Made by a program: the position numbers and the translations under genes. Positions 33,413 through 45,329 of a DNA stretch of 64,000 bases are shown in pieces (the stretch's first letter is position 1; each line of letters opens with the position of its first letter). Under the pieces are notes generated by a model that ran no database searches, was not told the DNA's origin, and saw only the letters and a list, made by a program, of their open reading frames with translations. The DNA lies in contig JAGVSM010004217.1 in assembly GCA_022494885.1 (NCBI GenBank), forward strand, positions 1-64,000, read 5' to 3'. This DNA is from Micrasema longulum. Lineage: Eukaryota; Arthropoda; Insecta; Trichoptera; Brachycentridae.

Positions 33413-33725
33413 CATTTATTTATTTATTAACGGACTTAGTCTATTCAAAAAATGGCAAACACGAATCCTTATAATACATGCAGGCACAATTGAAATAAAA
33501 TACAAATAAAGAAAATTAAAAATAGGACAAAAAAAAAATACTGTCTCAAGAGAAGACCTTGTCTATCTAAGTGCTGGTTTAAATCTAATACTTCCACCAA
33601 CAATCGCTGAAAATTGGTATACATGCCTCTAAAGTATGCTAAAAAGCTGTATTTATTGTTCACTTTGCCTGTGGCAGCCGCTAAGGTTAGACATGTTTTT
33701 ATGAGCACGGCGATTTTTGTTTGTT
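33413..33725 (-). mobile_element. LINE 3' UTR (family J)
   Basis: The plus strand begins TTTATTTATTTATTAACGGA, then cttagtctattc, the complement of the family J tail seen at 37.6 and 61.4 kb (gaatggac...gtccgtcaaataaataaa). The coding part is very decayed. Confidence 0.55.
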
Positions 33726-33732
33726 TAAAATA

Positions 33733-34160
33733 ATGGATCGAAGAATTTTTATCAAACTTTGTTTAAAAAATGAAATAAAGTATAACATAGTGTGTAAAAT
33801 GCTAACTTAGGCCAATGGTGAGTCTGTTATTAGTAAAACAAGAGTATCGTATGAGCGTTTCCAAGATGGCCGTGAAGATGTTGAAGATGACGAAAGGCCC
33901 TGACGCCCCAGCACATCAACAACCGATCACCAAATCACAATCAGAGTAGTCGCTGATGATGTTGACATATTGGCTCATGCCATGAATTTTTTTCGAATGT
34001 TTTGGGTATGAAACGCGTGGCAGAAAAAATTGTTCCAAAATTTTTGAATTTCGAACAAAAACAGCGGCGAATGGAATTGCTCAGGTGTCATTGACAATGC
34101 GAAATAGCTGAAACGTGTTATAACAGGTGACAAACATAGGTTTACGGATATGACGTGAAT
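33733..34160 (+). mobile_element. mariner fossil, 5' half
   Basis: It starts MDRRIFIKLCLKNEIK, later FQDGREDVEDDERP and STSTTD, then (other frame) KRVITGD. This is the N-terminal half of a mariner transposase with the FxxGRExVEDDxRxGRPSTS linker. Stops and internal deletions are frequent. Sequence after 34160 is unrelated. Confidence 0.75.
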
Positions 34161-34460
34161 GGGGTCTAGAATTTCAACCGCTCGTGCGCTCAGTAGCTGC
34201 AAGACTTGTTGTTATCTAACTTCCAACTTGATAAATTTGATTTTTATTTCGTTTTTAAAATATCACTAAAACTCTAAACTTCATTGTCAAATAAAAAAAT
34301 AAAAAAATAAAAATGTAAAAAGGGACTAGATTTCTTATTGTCCATGCGCTCTGTAGCTGCAAGACGTTCTGTTATCTAGCTCAAATATATCATAATTGAA
34401 GACGAGGAACTAGAATCCCAACCGTCCATGCGCTCTGTAGCTGCAAGACGTGTTGGGATA
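34160..34460 (+). repeat. Three short repeats sharing gctctgtagctgcaagac
   Basis: The text gcgctcagtagctgcaagac (34186), gcgctctgtagctgcaagac (34347) and gcgctctgtagctgcaagac (34430) recurs with flanks such as ctagaatttcaaccg before and gttatcta after. The three units of about 55-60 bp are unequally spaced, with AT-rich filler between. Confidence 0.65.
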
Positions 34461-34464
34461 TTTA

Positions 34465-34530
34465 TTTATTGTACAGCGCCCTTGAGGTGATTTTCACAAA
34501 AATGGCGCTATATAAATTATCCATAAATTA
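34465..34530 (+). mobile_element. L2/CR1-type LINE 3' tail
   Basis: TGTACAGCGCCCTTGAGGTG, then AAAATGGCGCTATATAAATT, is the typical 3' end of L2/CR1-type LINEs (AAAGCGCC...GGCGCTATATAAA). Confidence 0.6.
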
Positions 34531-35696
34531 TTAAACTATGGCTCAATCGTCTCAGTGGTGGCATTCTGGATCGCAAAGACGAAAATAACCGAGCACGCCG
34601 AACACGTCTACCACAGTGGCTACCACAGATAAAGTAGACAATGAATACAGCTAAAATTTTTAGCATACTTCAGAAAAAAGCGAAATCAAAAATTTCCCGT
34701 TATTTTCTGAACGCACTTCGTATGTAAACACCTAGTATTTTTTTGAAAACAAGTATTTGCAGTGTTATGATTTATCCAAATATTTAAATTTTTAGGACCA
34801 TTTTTACATAATTGGGCTAGAAAATTAAGATCAGGCTATGTGTGTCAATGATATAAAACAATATCATCGCCGCGCATTTCGTGGAAGCCAAATTTTATTT
34901 CACAAAACAGGCAGAAATATAATTGAACCGAAAAGAGTTTTCTTTTGATAAGATTTCTTATCAGAAAAAGCTAAACAAATGGAATTCTGAAAACAATGCG
35001 CCGTAAATTCTCCTTCAACAGCCCCATTATGAAAATCCGTGATGCGCGGAATTAATCGGTTGTTCGACATAATTCGATTGTTTCGTAACAAATGAATTCG
35101 GTTGTTTCAATAATCGTTCAAAACATGAGTAAAAAAAATGGAAAATATCACTTTTTTAAAGTAATAAAGGTCCAGGAAATACTGTCCAGTAAAAAAAATC
35201 ATTTTTGTTACTTATAAGAAGCAGAAAAATATTTGTAAATTTCTGATTTTAAACCCTTGCAAACAACGGCCATTCTGTTGGCCACGCCCCTCGTACGTCA
35301 CGATAAATTTTTATTTGTTTCCGACCAATCTACTTTGTTAAGGCCAAACATGCCGCGTTTTTCTAGTGGCGTATTTAAAAAAAAAAGATATGTATAAAAA
35401 CATTTTTCCACAATATCCGTATTAATTTTGATAATACAATTAATTATTCTTAATTCATTTCATATTTTTTTATTGGTATGCGTAGTACGTGATATTTCCA
35501 TATTGTGTTCCAGAAATAGTATTACCTTAGTTGATCTAGATAATACGAAGGTATTATGGAAACATAATATTTAATGTTTGTTTAGCTTAGAATATAAAAA
35601 TAAATTGTTAATTGATAATTTACACACTTCTCCATTATATTTTTAGATGAATGAAGAATACAGTTTGTTTGAACCACCTCATCTATATTGCTCTTA
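34531..35696. other. Intron 2 sequence, nothing recognised
   Basis: No gene, exon 2 candidate or repeat match was seen. Confidence 0.45.
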
Positions 35697-36085
35697 ATTG
35701 ATACTTACTTATCCGTCCTTCCCGTTTTCCTAGTAAAGCTCTATGTGACAATAATCACGCGCGTGAGTGCCGGTTAAAACACACTTTAATATTATCACAA
35801 TCATCATCATCATTCCGTGTCCGCTCCCTAGTTGGAGAATTTGGTATCCCCAAAGGCCTCCATGGATCTCTGTCAGCTGCCAACTTCTTTGCGTCCTCCC
35901 AAGTCAGGTTCTCGTTTCGAAGTTCTGACATAAACTGCCGGCAAACTGTCAGCAGTGGACGTCCAGGACGTCGAGAACCTGATGCTTTGTAAAGTAGGCA
36001 AGCGTGGCTAAGGCTCTCAAGAGGCATCCGCAGTATATGGCCTAGCTAACCGTATCGCCTCCGCTTGATGACAGTTGTCACCGGA
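35697..36085 (-). mobile_element. RTE-like LINE C-terminus
   Basis: The minus strand reads LGHILRMPLESL, then GSRRPGRPLLTVCRQFMSEL and LTWEDAKKLAADRDPWRPL, the GHxxRM...GRRPGRP...LTWxxAxxLAxDRxxWR ending of RTE-like LINEs. The flank at 35697-35790 (tatccgtccttcccg) and the sequence at 36140-36370 are shared with the insertion at 13007-13659. Confidence 0.75.
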
Positions 36086-36139
36086 TTATAACATCAGTAC
36101 TAAACTAATGACAGACCAGTAAAGTGTTCCATACAAATT

Positions 36140-36370
36140 ATCGACAGCCGAGCTGTGCCTACCTGTGTCTACCCAGACCGCTAGTTACATACACAAGCTG
36201 CGTCAGCATCACACGACCATCAACTTCACTAGAAAGGTTTCATCACGTCAGGCAAGCAGAAAACAACAGTCATAAACAGTCACAACAGCAGGTTAGTGGT
36301 GTTGCGTAACTTTTCCCTTTAACCATACAGTCCTCTCTAAATTCACATTCGTTCCCTCCTTAACACAGTT
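36140..36370. repeat. Repeat shared with 13445-13620
   Basis: ccgagctgtgcctac, then cagcaggttagtggtgttgc and ttccctccttaac, parallel the right part of the insertion at 13007-13659. Its element type is not known. Confidence 0.5.
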
Positions 36371-36571
36371 AATGTGTTTAAAATAGAACCTGAACTCAGG
36401 GCGAGAGCTTTTAACTCAATACTAATGATGCAAACATCTTGAAAAGGCAAATCGAGTGGAGAAAATCCTCCTGGTAGTGCAGTGCTTGCCACGCTCACCT
36501 GCCATGCTTGAGCTTCCGGCTTCGATTTGTGTGAGACCGATCATCTTACCTCATGAAACTGATTTATTATT

Positions 36572-36740
36572 TTTTAAATATTTTTTTATTAACGGACTTA
36601 TACAGTCCATTTCAACAATGGTTAACACATTTCTTATACTAAATACAGGTTCAAATGAAATAAAATACAACTAAATAAAATCAAATCTAAGACAAAAATA
36701 AAACCAATAATTACTACCTCAAGACAAGATCTGGCCAAAT
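36572..36740 (-). mobile_element. LINE 3' UTR (family J)
   Basis: The minus strand carries gatcttgtcttgaggtagta and ggactgtataagtccgttaa, as in the other family J copies. It directly joins a family K fragment on its right. Confidence 0.6.
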
Positions 36741-37180
36741 ATTTATTTTTTTATTTTACAAAAAAAACCAGTCGACAATGATATAATAACATAAAAAAGA
36801 TACTGTTTAATAACAGACCATCGAAGTTTCTAATTAAAAATCATACGTTTTAAATTGTGGTATAAGAAAAGGGTGTGTTTTTGTGTATTTGTGTGGGAGT
36901 AAGTGTTTAAGTGTAAGCATCATTAAATAGTAAGTGGGATCGTATCGCAGCCAGAGATAATAAGCCATAATTTATTTTTAAATAAATTAAGTGGCATGTA
37001 AAATATATCAATAGATGAAAAAAAAGCACTATAGTTAGAGCAAGAACGATAGAGGAAAGAGTGTTGTGCATAGTTAGTGCTACAGACTGGCAGATGGAAT
37101 AAATACTTATTTCTTGTCACGTGAAAGGGGACATTAAGATTAATTTTGGAAAGTAGGTTAAAATAGTCAACTTTATTGTT
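36741..37180 (-). mobile_element. LINE C-terminus (family K)
   Basis: The minus strand encodes TRNKYLFHLPVCSTNYAQHS, then FLYRSCSNYSAFFSSIDIF and MPLNLFKNKL, a C-terminal block of Jockey/CR1-like LINEs. The UTR has ctggctgcgatacgat. The plus-strand relative is at 53995-54545. Confidence 0.65.
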
Positions 37181-37189
37181 TAATACACT

Positions 37190-37650
37190 TACGGAGAAAT
37201 TGAGTCAATGTTAAAAATCTCAAGTCTACAAAAATGTAGAAATAACATTGACTCCATATTTATGTTTAATTTGCTGAATGGCTTAATTGATGTACATACC
37301 ATCGTTACTGGAACAATTGGCATTCAATGTTCCAATTCGCCGGTCGTGAAATAATAATGTGCTGATCCTCGATTAACATAGCACAAACTATGGCTTGCAT
37401 GCCCCAATGTCCCGATTGTTTCGTATTGTAAACTCGAGACAAGATTTGGACTTTTTTGGTGTAAGTCTTTATAGTTTTAAAAAATCACTAAGATAGACCA
37501 GATTTTGTCTTGAGGTAGTATTTTTTTTTGTCCTAGCTTTAATTTTATTAACTTGTGTTTTATTTTATTAGTACCTGTATCTATTATGAGAAATTGTATT
37601 TACCATCATTAGAATGGACAGCATACGTCCGTCAAATAAATAAATAAATA
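37190..37650 (+). mobile_element. LINE 3' end (family J)
   Basis: It is about 85 percent similar by eye to 60945-61412. It has the same C-terminal coding remnant, the gtcttgaggtagta UTR and an AAATAAATAAATAAATAA tail. It starts at the same 12-bp inverted repeat (GAGTCAATGTTA/TAACATTGACTC) as the other copy. Confidence 0.65.
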
Positions 37651-37689
37651 AATAAAATAATTCATATAAATAGCATATTTTATGCTTAA

Positions 37690-37770
37690 AATACGCTGTA
37701 TTACTGGTGCATATGACATCAATGCAGTGCCATATGCACCTGTAGATGCAAACAGGGTAATGATAAGACA
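37690..37770 (+). mobile_element. SINE family 1, 3' part, decayed
   Basis: atgcagtgccatatgcacct, then gggtaatgat, match the end of the family 1 SINE. Confidence 0.45.
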
Positions 37771-38266
37771 GAACCCTTGAGTAGACCCCTTAATAATAAA
37801 AATGAAAATTATATTTCTTAAAATTAATAATTCGATTATTTTTATGAATCGATTATGTGTATCCCTAAGTGACGTCTCTACTCTATGGAGTTTATCTGCG
37901 CGCCGTGAACACTGGATTTCAGGTGTCGCTTTGCTAAAGCAGCTTTTAGTTGCTACCTTTGCAAGTCAAAGCCTGAATTCTGAAGCGATGTTTGTACAAA
38001 GGTTCTCTCTACAGGATTTCAGCTTTAATTAAACAGTATGGATTCTTTTACAAATACCACACCTTTTTCCAAATATCCGAACAAAGTATTTGTTTAAAAC
38101 GATGTTGGATTTTTCCCTTTTCTTAAAATGGGTAAGAACCACTGAATAGATAATACACGTAAGAACGCATTACAAGAGGCAAATTAATTCATACAGAATT
38201 ATTCAACATGTATTTATGATACATTTATCATTGAAGCCACAGTATAATTATTTATTTTTTTTAATT

Positions 38267-38434
38267 CGGCGGTCTTCGCGGTGTAATGGCTAAAACACTT
38301 GGCTCGCGCACGGAATATTCCAGGTTCGATTCCCAGTGAGTGCAATTTTTCTCAAGCCTGGGTGTTTCGTGTTGTAATTCACCACTGTAATTGGACGGCC
38401 CGGTCTGTTGTGGTGCAAAACAATTTTAAAAATA
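38267..38434 (+). mobile_element. tRNA-derived SINE (family 2)
   Basis: CGGCGGTCTTCGCGGTGTAA (A box region), AGGTTCGATTCCCAGTGAG (B box) and the same body (ctcaagcctgggtgtttcg) as the 26.7 kb copy. A-rich end. Confidence 0.8.
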
Positions 38435-38929
38435 TATTTTTAAGAAAAGGTTTGGAATTTTTTCTCCTATTTAAAAAACAAACAAACTTCTCACCAAACC
38501 CTCTCGCCGTGGCGTCTTTGATACCAAATTTTTAGTGAAGTTCAGATTTTTAGGATAAGTATAATATGCATAATTGATAAGTAGGTACCTACAGTAAATA
38601 ACACAGTACGGACCATGTTTGTGGGCATCTTTAAGCATTTTTATATTGGTTGCTAGTTTTTTATCTTCATAATGTGATGATATAATGCGAATTAAAATAC
38701 ATATTAGGTACTGGTGAATGGCAATGATTTCTTACTAAGGCTCAGCCTCACTTGCTTTATATGCTCCTTCGTCCCTGCCCTCTCGTGTACCCTATTCCCT
38801 ATAAATAAAAGTTTTCTTCCTCTCCCTTTAAACTTCCTACCAATTCTTCATTATAAGATATAAAAAATAAAAAAAAACTTGGTGCATGTTTAGACATGGT
38901 GGTGTTCGTATGTCTTTAAATCTGCATGT

Positions 38930-38992
38930 GAGTAATGTTCTTTTGTAAAAGAGACTGGTACGTCTTGAAACCGGTAGACTAAAAAGTCGGTA
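38930..38992 (+). ncRNA. Decayed PLE hammerhead copy
   Basis: The sequence keeps stem II remnants around GGTA, then GAAACCGGTAGAC, whose ACCGGTA gives a minimal stem III (AC-CG-GT) and a GTA cleavage site. The CTGATGA core is replaced by CTTTTGT. The flank (aaaaagtcggtaagcggtc) is shared with the 16.8 and 17.9 kb arms. About 200 bp upstream is probably untranslated sequence of the same element. Confidence 0.55.
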
Positions 38993-39989
38993 AGCGGTCA
39001 TATACTAATATTTACTAACATTGGTTAACGTTTTTTTACTAACGCACTTACACACACGCATACTCACCCACACATTTACACACGCGCATACCCCTCTTTC
39101 ACATTCGCACATATAATCATCAACAAAAACATTTCATTTTTACATTTATGTAAATTCTCTCTTTATATATTATGTTTAATTAAATTAACAGCCAATAATT
39201 TTTATAAGCTCTAGTATTGTGGACATATTTCAACTTGTTTTGTTATGTGAAAATCATCAATAATATAAAATTAATAAATACATTTCTTGACATAAGATTT
39301 TCATCAAATTCAGAAGAAGTGTACTGTTAATATTTGTTTGATCCCTGAACATAGATTAAGTAGAGTTTTGTTGTTGTTGTTGTTGAAGCCAAAAAAATAC
39401 ATATATTTTTATGTACCAATTTAAAAAAAAATACTTCGCCTGTCACGTCACAAGTTCTCTTCAGTGAGTTCTGCTGATTGGTGGGTTGTCTTTCCATAAA
39501 CCGAAAATTTATCACAACAATCTAACTTTGGTTGATTCGAAAATTGTTTTTTTTTATTTTTTTCATTCATTTTTGAGAAACTGTGTCCTACAAGTCATTT
39601 TATGTAAATATTTTTGATGGATAAATACAATTTTTTATCAAATGAAAATAGACAGTTAGCAATTTACCTTAAAAACTAATCTTGAAATCACTCAACCTTA
39701 TTCAGTACGTTATACTGCCGTTAAAACCAAAAGGGTAGTTATTTGAAAATGTCTCTCAAAATTTTGATGACACTTTTAAGTATTTATTGAATATATATGA
39801 AAATTAAAAAAAACTTTAATTAATTTTAAGTGTTTGTCATATCAACACTGAGTTATTGCTTATGCATCTCTAGATATGGGCCCCGATTCCAATGGGAAGT
39901 TAACAGAGTTATCTTCGACTGTCTATAAAGAAACACCGATATTTGTGTACGAAAATGAGTATATTTGCATGAACATTTAAAGTGTCTTT

Positions 39990-40110
39990 ATCGGTAATCT
40001 ATAATTTAACATGTTTAAAAAATTACAAAAAGAATAGAAAATACATTAAAGAAGGAAATATAGAAGTCTAGGAATTTACAAGGCTTATGGTAACAATAAA
40101 GGTTTCAGTT
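39990..40110 (+). repeat. Dispersed repeat family A, F orientation, partial
   Basis: It shows aaatatagaagtctaggaat, ttacaaggcttatgg, then aataaaggtttcagtttttt, with the middle of the family A unit deleted. Confidence 0.45.
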
Positions 40111-40679
40111 TTTTAACTTCACTAAAATCAATCATGGATTTCTACAAAACGACAATATCACATAAGCATGAAACGCGCCAAAAAGAGAGAGGAAATTTCA
40201 TAGAAAGAAGACCTATAAATGCGTATGGGGAGAGGACCAGGGCGTATATACTGCCTTGCATAGTAAAGAGACTCCCGGACGAAATAAAGAATAGTGATAT
40301 CAATAAAAACAAAGTTAAATTGGTTTTAATTTTTTTTTCTTAAATTCTAAGTTTAGTGTGTAAAAAAAAGGGGAAACCAAACACTTTAAAACAGTGTCAA
40401 AAAAAGTGTTTGTTTATTAATTTTTATATATTTCGTTATCGAAAACGACACGATTTACTTGTATTTAATTTTTGAAAACTTTTATTTTATCGATATATTT
40501 AAGATTTTTTTATATTTTATGTAAACATTATTATATTGTGTTACCAAAATGTTTAAAGAGATAAATCCCTGCAAAAAAAACTGCCCTTGCCTTGCTTATG
40601 TGAAAAAAAAAACAATAAAAAAAAACAAATGGAAGAATTCAAGAAATATGGATGTTCAAACATAGAAAAAATGGCGAAT

Positions 40680-40800
40680 TTTACACAGTGTGTAAAGTGA
40701 ACACTTAAACCAGTAAAGGACATGTCATTAGTCCTGTAAATGCGTAGAATTCCATATTCTCTTCTTAAAGGTATTTTTTATCCTTGTTGTGATTTGTGAA
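40680..40800 (+). repeat. Dispersed repeat family A, R orientation
   Basis: It shows tttacacagtgtgtaaagtg, aaccagtaaaggacatgtca and tgcgtagaattccatattct, ending ccttgttgtgatttgtg. Confidence 0.6.
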
Positions 40801-41704
40801 CATGTTAAGATGAAAAAATAGTATGCATACTCTGCTTTTCATATAGAAAACTTAGTCTTACTTTGAAGATAAATGTTAACTTCTCATTGTAATCGAGGCT
40901 ATGGTGTTTATTGTTTTAAAAACTTATAAATCCGATACCATTTTTGTACTGAAATACTTTTTTTACCGCTCATTTCTTTTTGCAAATGATTCGAAATTTC
41001 TTGTAAAATATTACCCTAGTTTTAACTCATTGTGTGATTTTCCTTTAAAAAACTGCCCCTTTGCCTTTGAGGGCATTATAGGTATTTTCAAACGGTTCCT
41101 TCTTCTCTTTTCAAATATTTTTTCATTTTACAACGCAGTAGATGATAAATGAGTCAATAATAGATAAAACTGATGATTTTGTGATCGGGACCAAATTCCG
41201 GAAATTAGTTTCAAAACCTCGTGGGACGCTTCCGATTTCACACGTCAAACTGAACGACGAGTATATGTGCGGTGAACGTGTAGAACATATGTATCACATA
41301 TTCAATCACATGATGCATGCATGTATCATTGTGACGTGACCATTTCCAGATATCAAAATCAATTTTGTTTGCAGTACCTATATTGTTCCAACTAGATCGC
41401 TGATTGAGATTGACTCGATAACTTAGTAGACAAGCGCTTAAGCTGTTAAACTTTTGATTTTATATTTCAGTAAAATAAAGCCAAATGCAAAATAGATAAT
41501 TAAATAATTAGTTTCTGGTCCCACTTATAATAAAAAAATATCATAATCATAATTTTCCTGTTCGCACCCGGTCTTGAATTTTGCAACTCTATTCTTCATC
41601 CGCCTGGATAGGGAGTTAAACTAAAACTAAGTTATACACTACTTGAATTTTTAAAATTATTTTTTTAAAATATTGTTTTTGGGAGTAAAAATACTTTATT
41701 GAAT
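40801..41704. other. Intron 2 sequence, nothing recognised
   Basis: ORFs at 40901-41152 and 41142-41339 have no recognisable family features. Confidence 0.4.
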
Positions 41705-42300
41705 GCCTTTTCTTTCTATTTATTTATTCATTCAAAATTACAAAATTAAATATTTATGAACTTATTAAGGCTTTTTAGGCTATGCCCGTGTCAAACCACA
41801 ATAAATAACAATAAAAATACATAGTAAAATTAATTAGATCAAATTATAATGACATAGAATCACAATCTAGAAAAAAAGGTAAATGTATAAATAATCAAAT
41901 TCCAAAGAATACAATGCAAAAAAGATATTCAGAAATAATTTTTAAAATATAAATTTTACAAATTAAGAATCACACATAATCAAATATACAAAATAGTGGT
42001 ATCATTAAAATCAACAAAATAATAGTATAATATAGTAGTATTAAAAAAAAAAAAACACAAAATAAGAGCATGATTTAAATCAACAGAAAAAGAACATATG
42101 TATATATAAAAGCATAATTCAAATGATAATTGAGTTATGTTTTCTAGAAATTCACTCAATTGTAGTAAGAAATATAAGGAATAGGAGCAATAAATCATAT
42201 GCCAAATAACAGTACGTACTAAATTAAACCATACAAAAATGCATAATAAGAAAAACATAAAAATTATCAATATATATAAAAAGCAAATAAAAGTAAAAGA
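41705..42300 (-). mobile_element. Probable LINE 3' end, decayed
   Basis: The plus strand begins TTTATTTATTCATTCAAAA. The minus strand around 42150-42250 gives a YGLI, stop, YVLLFGI pattern that resembles the YYGLIQSxLxYGI thumb block of Jockey-like LINEs. It is weakly supported. Confidence 0.35.
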
Positions 42301-42564
42301 GTATGGAAGGAAAGCAGATTTGTAAATTTTTGCTAATTTCGTACTTTAAAAAAATTGACAACCTCGTCCCTATCTATTAAATCTACTTGTAAATAATTAG
42401 TCAATCTTATAACTGTAAATTTCCAAAAAAAGAGACCAGCTCTTGTGCTTGGCTTACACTGTTACAACTATTAAGTAATTTAAAATTATGTTATTTCAAA
42501 TGTTCATGAGAATAAAAAAAAACGAAAAATAGAGAAAAATAGAAAATAATAATACTGTAATACA

Positions 42565-43005
42565 GTAATAGGGTTCAAACTGTCAGTAGGGTCGCAGTGA
42601 GTCACATCTTGCTGGAAGACGTGATTCTATAAAATGCTGCGAACGCCCAGTTGCAATCCACCGGCAACACTACTGATTAGTCCAACTCGTTAGCGTCCAC
42701 GTCACGAACCCTGTGCAATGGGATCACACTCATAACGGTGTGATCACAGCAGATAACGAGAGGATGAAGAGCGAGTTTGTGGCGCCTCAAAACCAAAACC
42801 CACCAGCTAATCGAAGGTAACCCCGACATAAAATCCACCAGAGAAGGCAACGGGAAACCACTCTGGTCATCTTTTCCCAGGAATCACTCCGGCGAGTACA
42901 TCAATAAGCAGTCGTCCTGGCTGCGAAATGTAAAATTAGCGCAGGACAGATACGTATGCTTTTGCCAACGTCGGGAGGACTTGGAAAGGCACAAGAAGAA
43001 GAAGA
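42565..43005 (+). mobile_element. AAG-tailed repeat, copy 2 (uninterrupted)
   Basis: It reads gtcagtagggtcgcagtgag, then gtccacgtcacgaaccctg, ggcaacgggaaaccactctg, cccaggaatcactcc and finally AAGAAGAAGAA. The end is characteristic of RTE-type LINE or dependent SINE 3' ends. No full coding frame is present. Confidence 0.65.
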
Positions 43006-43384
43006 ATACAGTAATACAAATTAAAAAAGAATGCTGTTTTTACTCGGGTTTAAAATATTTCTTTAAATTTGCTTTGAATTAATTTACTGATACCTATATT
43101 AATTTTAATAGTTTTTAGTTCATTGGGAAGATTTTAATATTTTTTTATTCTTTTGAAAAGAAAATGATTTTGACGATGACTTACGTGGAATTTAGAAATG
43201 TAGATATTATTTTGGAATCTGAGTGACTTATTCATCTTAAATTCGTTAATTTTTTAGTCTTTATAAATTTGTATAAAATAATTTATTTTGTTAATGTTTA
43301 CTATATGAACTTTTAATAATTTGTATTGATTGCCACAAAATTAACTTTAATAATGTTTTTTTTCTTCTTTTCGACATTAGTTCC

Positions 43385-43520
43385 TATGTTGTGCGTGTGG
43401 ACATCATCGGACGCCTTGCCCAGCACACTCGCCTCTTCCCATGTCAATCCCGCGTCCCGTCCCGATGAATAGAGCTTCCAGGACGACGGAAGCCCGCGTG
43501 GCGAAGAAGAGGCAACTTGG
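43385..43520 (-). mobile_element. RTE-like LINE C-terminal fragment
   Basis: The minus strand gives GLTWEEASVLGKASDDVHTH, a diverged copy of the GLTWEEAxxLAxDRxxW block. It is a short island of higher GC. Confidence 0.5.
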
Positions 43521-45140
43521 ATTAAGGCTCTAAAAATACATTGATTAAATCTAACTGTACTAATTTAAAAAGGTTTTGCATGCGTTATTTTTTTGCATAC
43601 TTTCATACTATATTTATTTTCTGTTGTTTAAAAGAAGAAAAAAAGTCTGTTTTGGGGTTACTCCGTGTGCATCCGATGACGAAAAATTTTTTTTAAGACC
43701 GAGTCAAAAAAAAAAACACTTTAATTGTACTTTTTCATTGTAAGTGTTGAATTCTAATTTTTTAAAGTGGAATTATACGGTGGTACGCTTTTATTCTCTT
43801 TCTTTTTTTCATTGTATTTATTTATAAGTGTGCATAAAACTATAATTGGCCTATAATTTTGGTTTATTTGTTTTTTTTTTGTTTTGTTACAATGGTAGTT
43901 TTTGTTTAATAAATAAAAATCAGAATAAAAAGGAACTGAATAATAAAAACACAAAAACGAGTTAAAGGAAAGAAAAAATAAATGAATCTAAATTAAAAAA
44001 ATAATTTACACCATCGTTTACCACGGCGATTCTTCCGAAATGTGTTAATCTCAAAGTAATAACGCGCTATAGATATAAGGATGCCATTTCGCTCTATTGC
44101 ATAGAACAAAAGCGTTGCAAATTTTTGTTTTAAAAATAAGCGCGTAATGAACGGTTTCGTCGCTGTGCTTGTGATTCTCGACCTGAGTACCTACGGTCCA
44201 TTGTTTTGCTGTAAACCCGTGTATGTCCCATAATGATTTGCATCCGTATGGGCGGCTCTATAGCGGTAGCGCCTTATTACTCTGAGGTTCTACTCTAGTA
44301 CGCCTTTTAACTCTCAAAAGACTGTGGTGAAAAATTCCTATGCTATGCGGTGTTGTAACGTCGTGTTACATCAAGCGAAAAAAAAATATTAAAAAAAATA
44401 AAAATATTAATACATAAACTGCTTAATAATTTAATTTCCAAAATGGATTGAAATAATCATGTAAATTAGGCCTGTTACAGCGAAATAAGATTTCAGTAAT
44501 TAAAAAAATACTAGAGATGTACTAAGTCTTGTATTATTTTTATTTATTTATTATTTGAACAGACGCGGTGGCGAAATTGGTTAAACGTCCAACTGTGAAA
44601 CTGGCGTCGGGGGTTGGATTTCCGTCAGTTGCAAGAAAAAAAAACAAGATTTTTTTTTTTGAATTTTTCTGGTGTTTTAGTGTATTTTTCATAACATCCT
44701 TCCATATTCTCTCTTTTCCAGCTGTTGACAAGCCTCTAAATTAAGGCTTAGCGGGCTATTACTGTTAAAAAATAAAATAATAAAAACAACATAAATATGA
44801 AGACTCGTGTAACATCATGGCCAAACAAGAGGTAATCTAAGCAGCATCAGCGATTTGTAATAAATTCATCGTTTACTGATTTATCGACAGGTACTGGTCC
44901 ATAAACTACGATAGCGTCCGCGCGAAATGTGAGGTTCATGCATTTTTTATGATTTGCAAACTTGCGATAACCGATATGATTCGAACGCGGTTTGCACAAG
45001 CTTCGTACAACGTGTTGGCTGTACAAGCAACCTTAACCCTCATCAAAGTGAATAAGGGAGATGGCTGACAGGTTTTGATATAAAGCAGAACGCATCACAT
45101 CATATGTGACAGGATGTGACGTCACAAGCTACTCGTTTAT
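43521..45140. other. Intron 2 sequence with one SINE
   Basis: The family 3 SINE at 44561-44759 is the only clear element. The part at 44310-44365 resembles the LINE-associated repeat at 3300-3370. Confidence 0.4.
44561..44759 (+). mobile_element. tRNA-derived SINE (family 3), decayed
   Basis: Head agacgcggtggcgaaattgg, middle ccaactgtgaaactggcgtc, B box ggttggatttcc and end taaggcttagcgggct align along the full length with 33163-33363. Confidence 0.7.
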
Positions 45141-45325
45141 ATGATATTTTATAGTATTATATACGCGACAAGGACGTGCGAAGCCTTTTCGGACAGGTAT
45201 TTTCACATTAATTTTCCCTAAATTTTTTTATATTTTAAACTTTTATTATGATATTTTATTGTATTAAATACGCGACAAGGACGTGCGACGCCTTCACTTT
45301 GATTTTCCCTATTTTTTTTTATTTT
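45141..45325. repeat. Tandem duplication, period about 106 bp
   Basis: atacgcgacaaggacgtgcg occurs at about 45161 and again at about 45269. Both are preceded by atgatattttat and followed by ttttccctaaattttttt-like text. Confidence 0.7.
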
Positions 45326-45329
45326 ATAA

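Larger units (their letters stand above)
37771..39989. other. Intron 2 sequence with a SINE and a PLE remnant
   Basis: Apart from the SINE at 38267 and the hammerhead copy at 38930, sequence is unassigned. A GTT microsatellite (TTGTTGTTGTTGTTG) lies near 39370. Confidence 0.4.

Noticed and set aside
41980..42270. ORF rich in hydrophobic residues as a membrane protein
   Set aside because: It is a translation of AT-rich sequence; other frames of the same stretch show LINE-like words instead.
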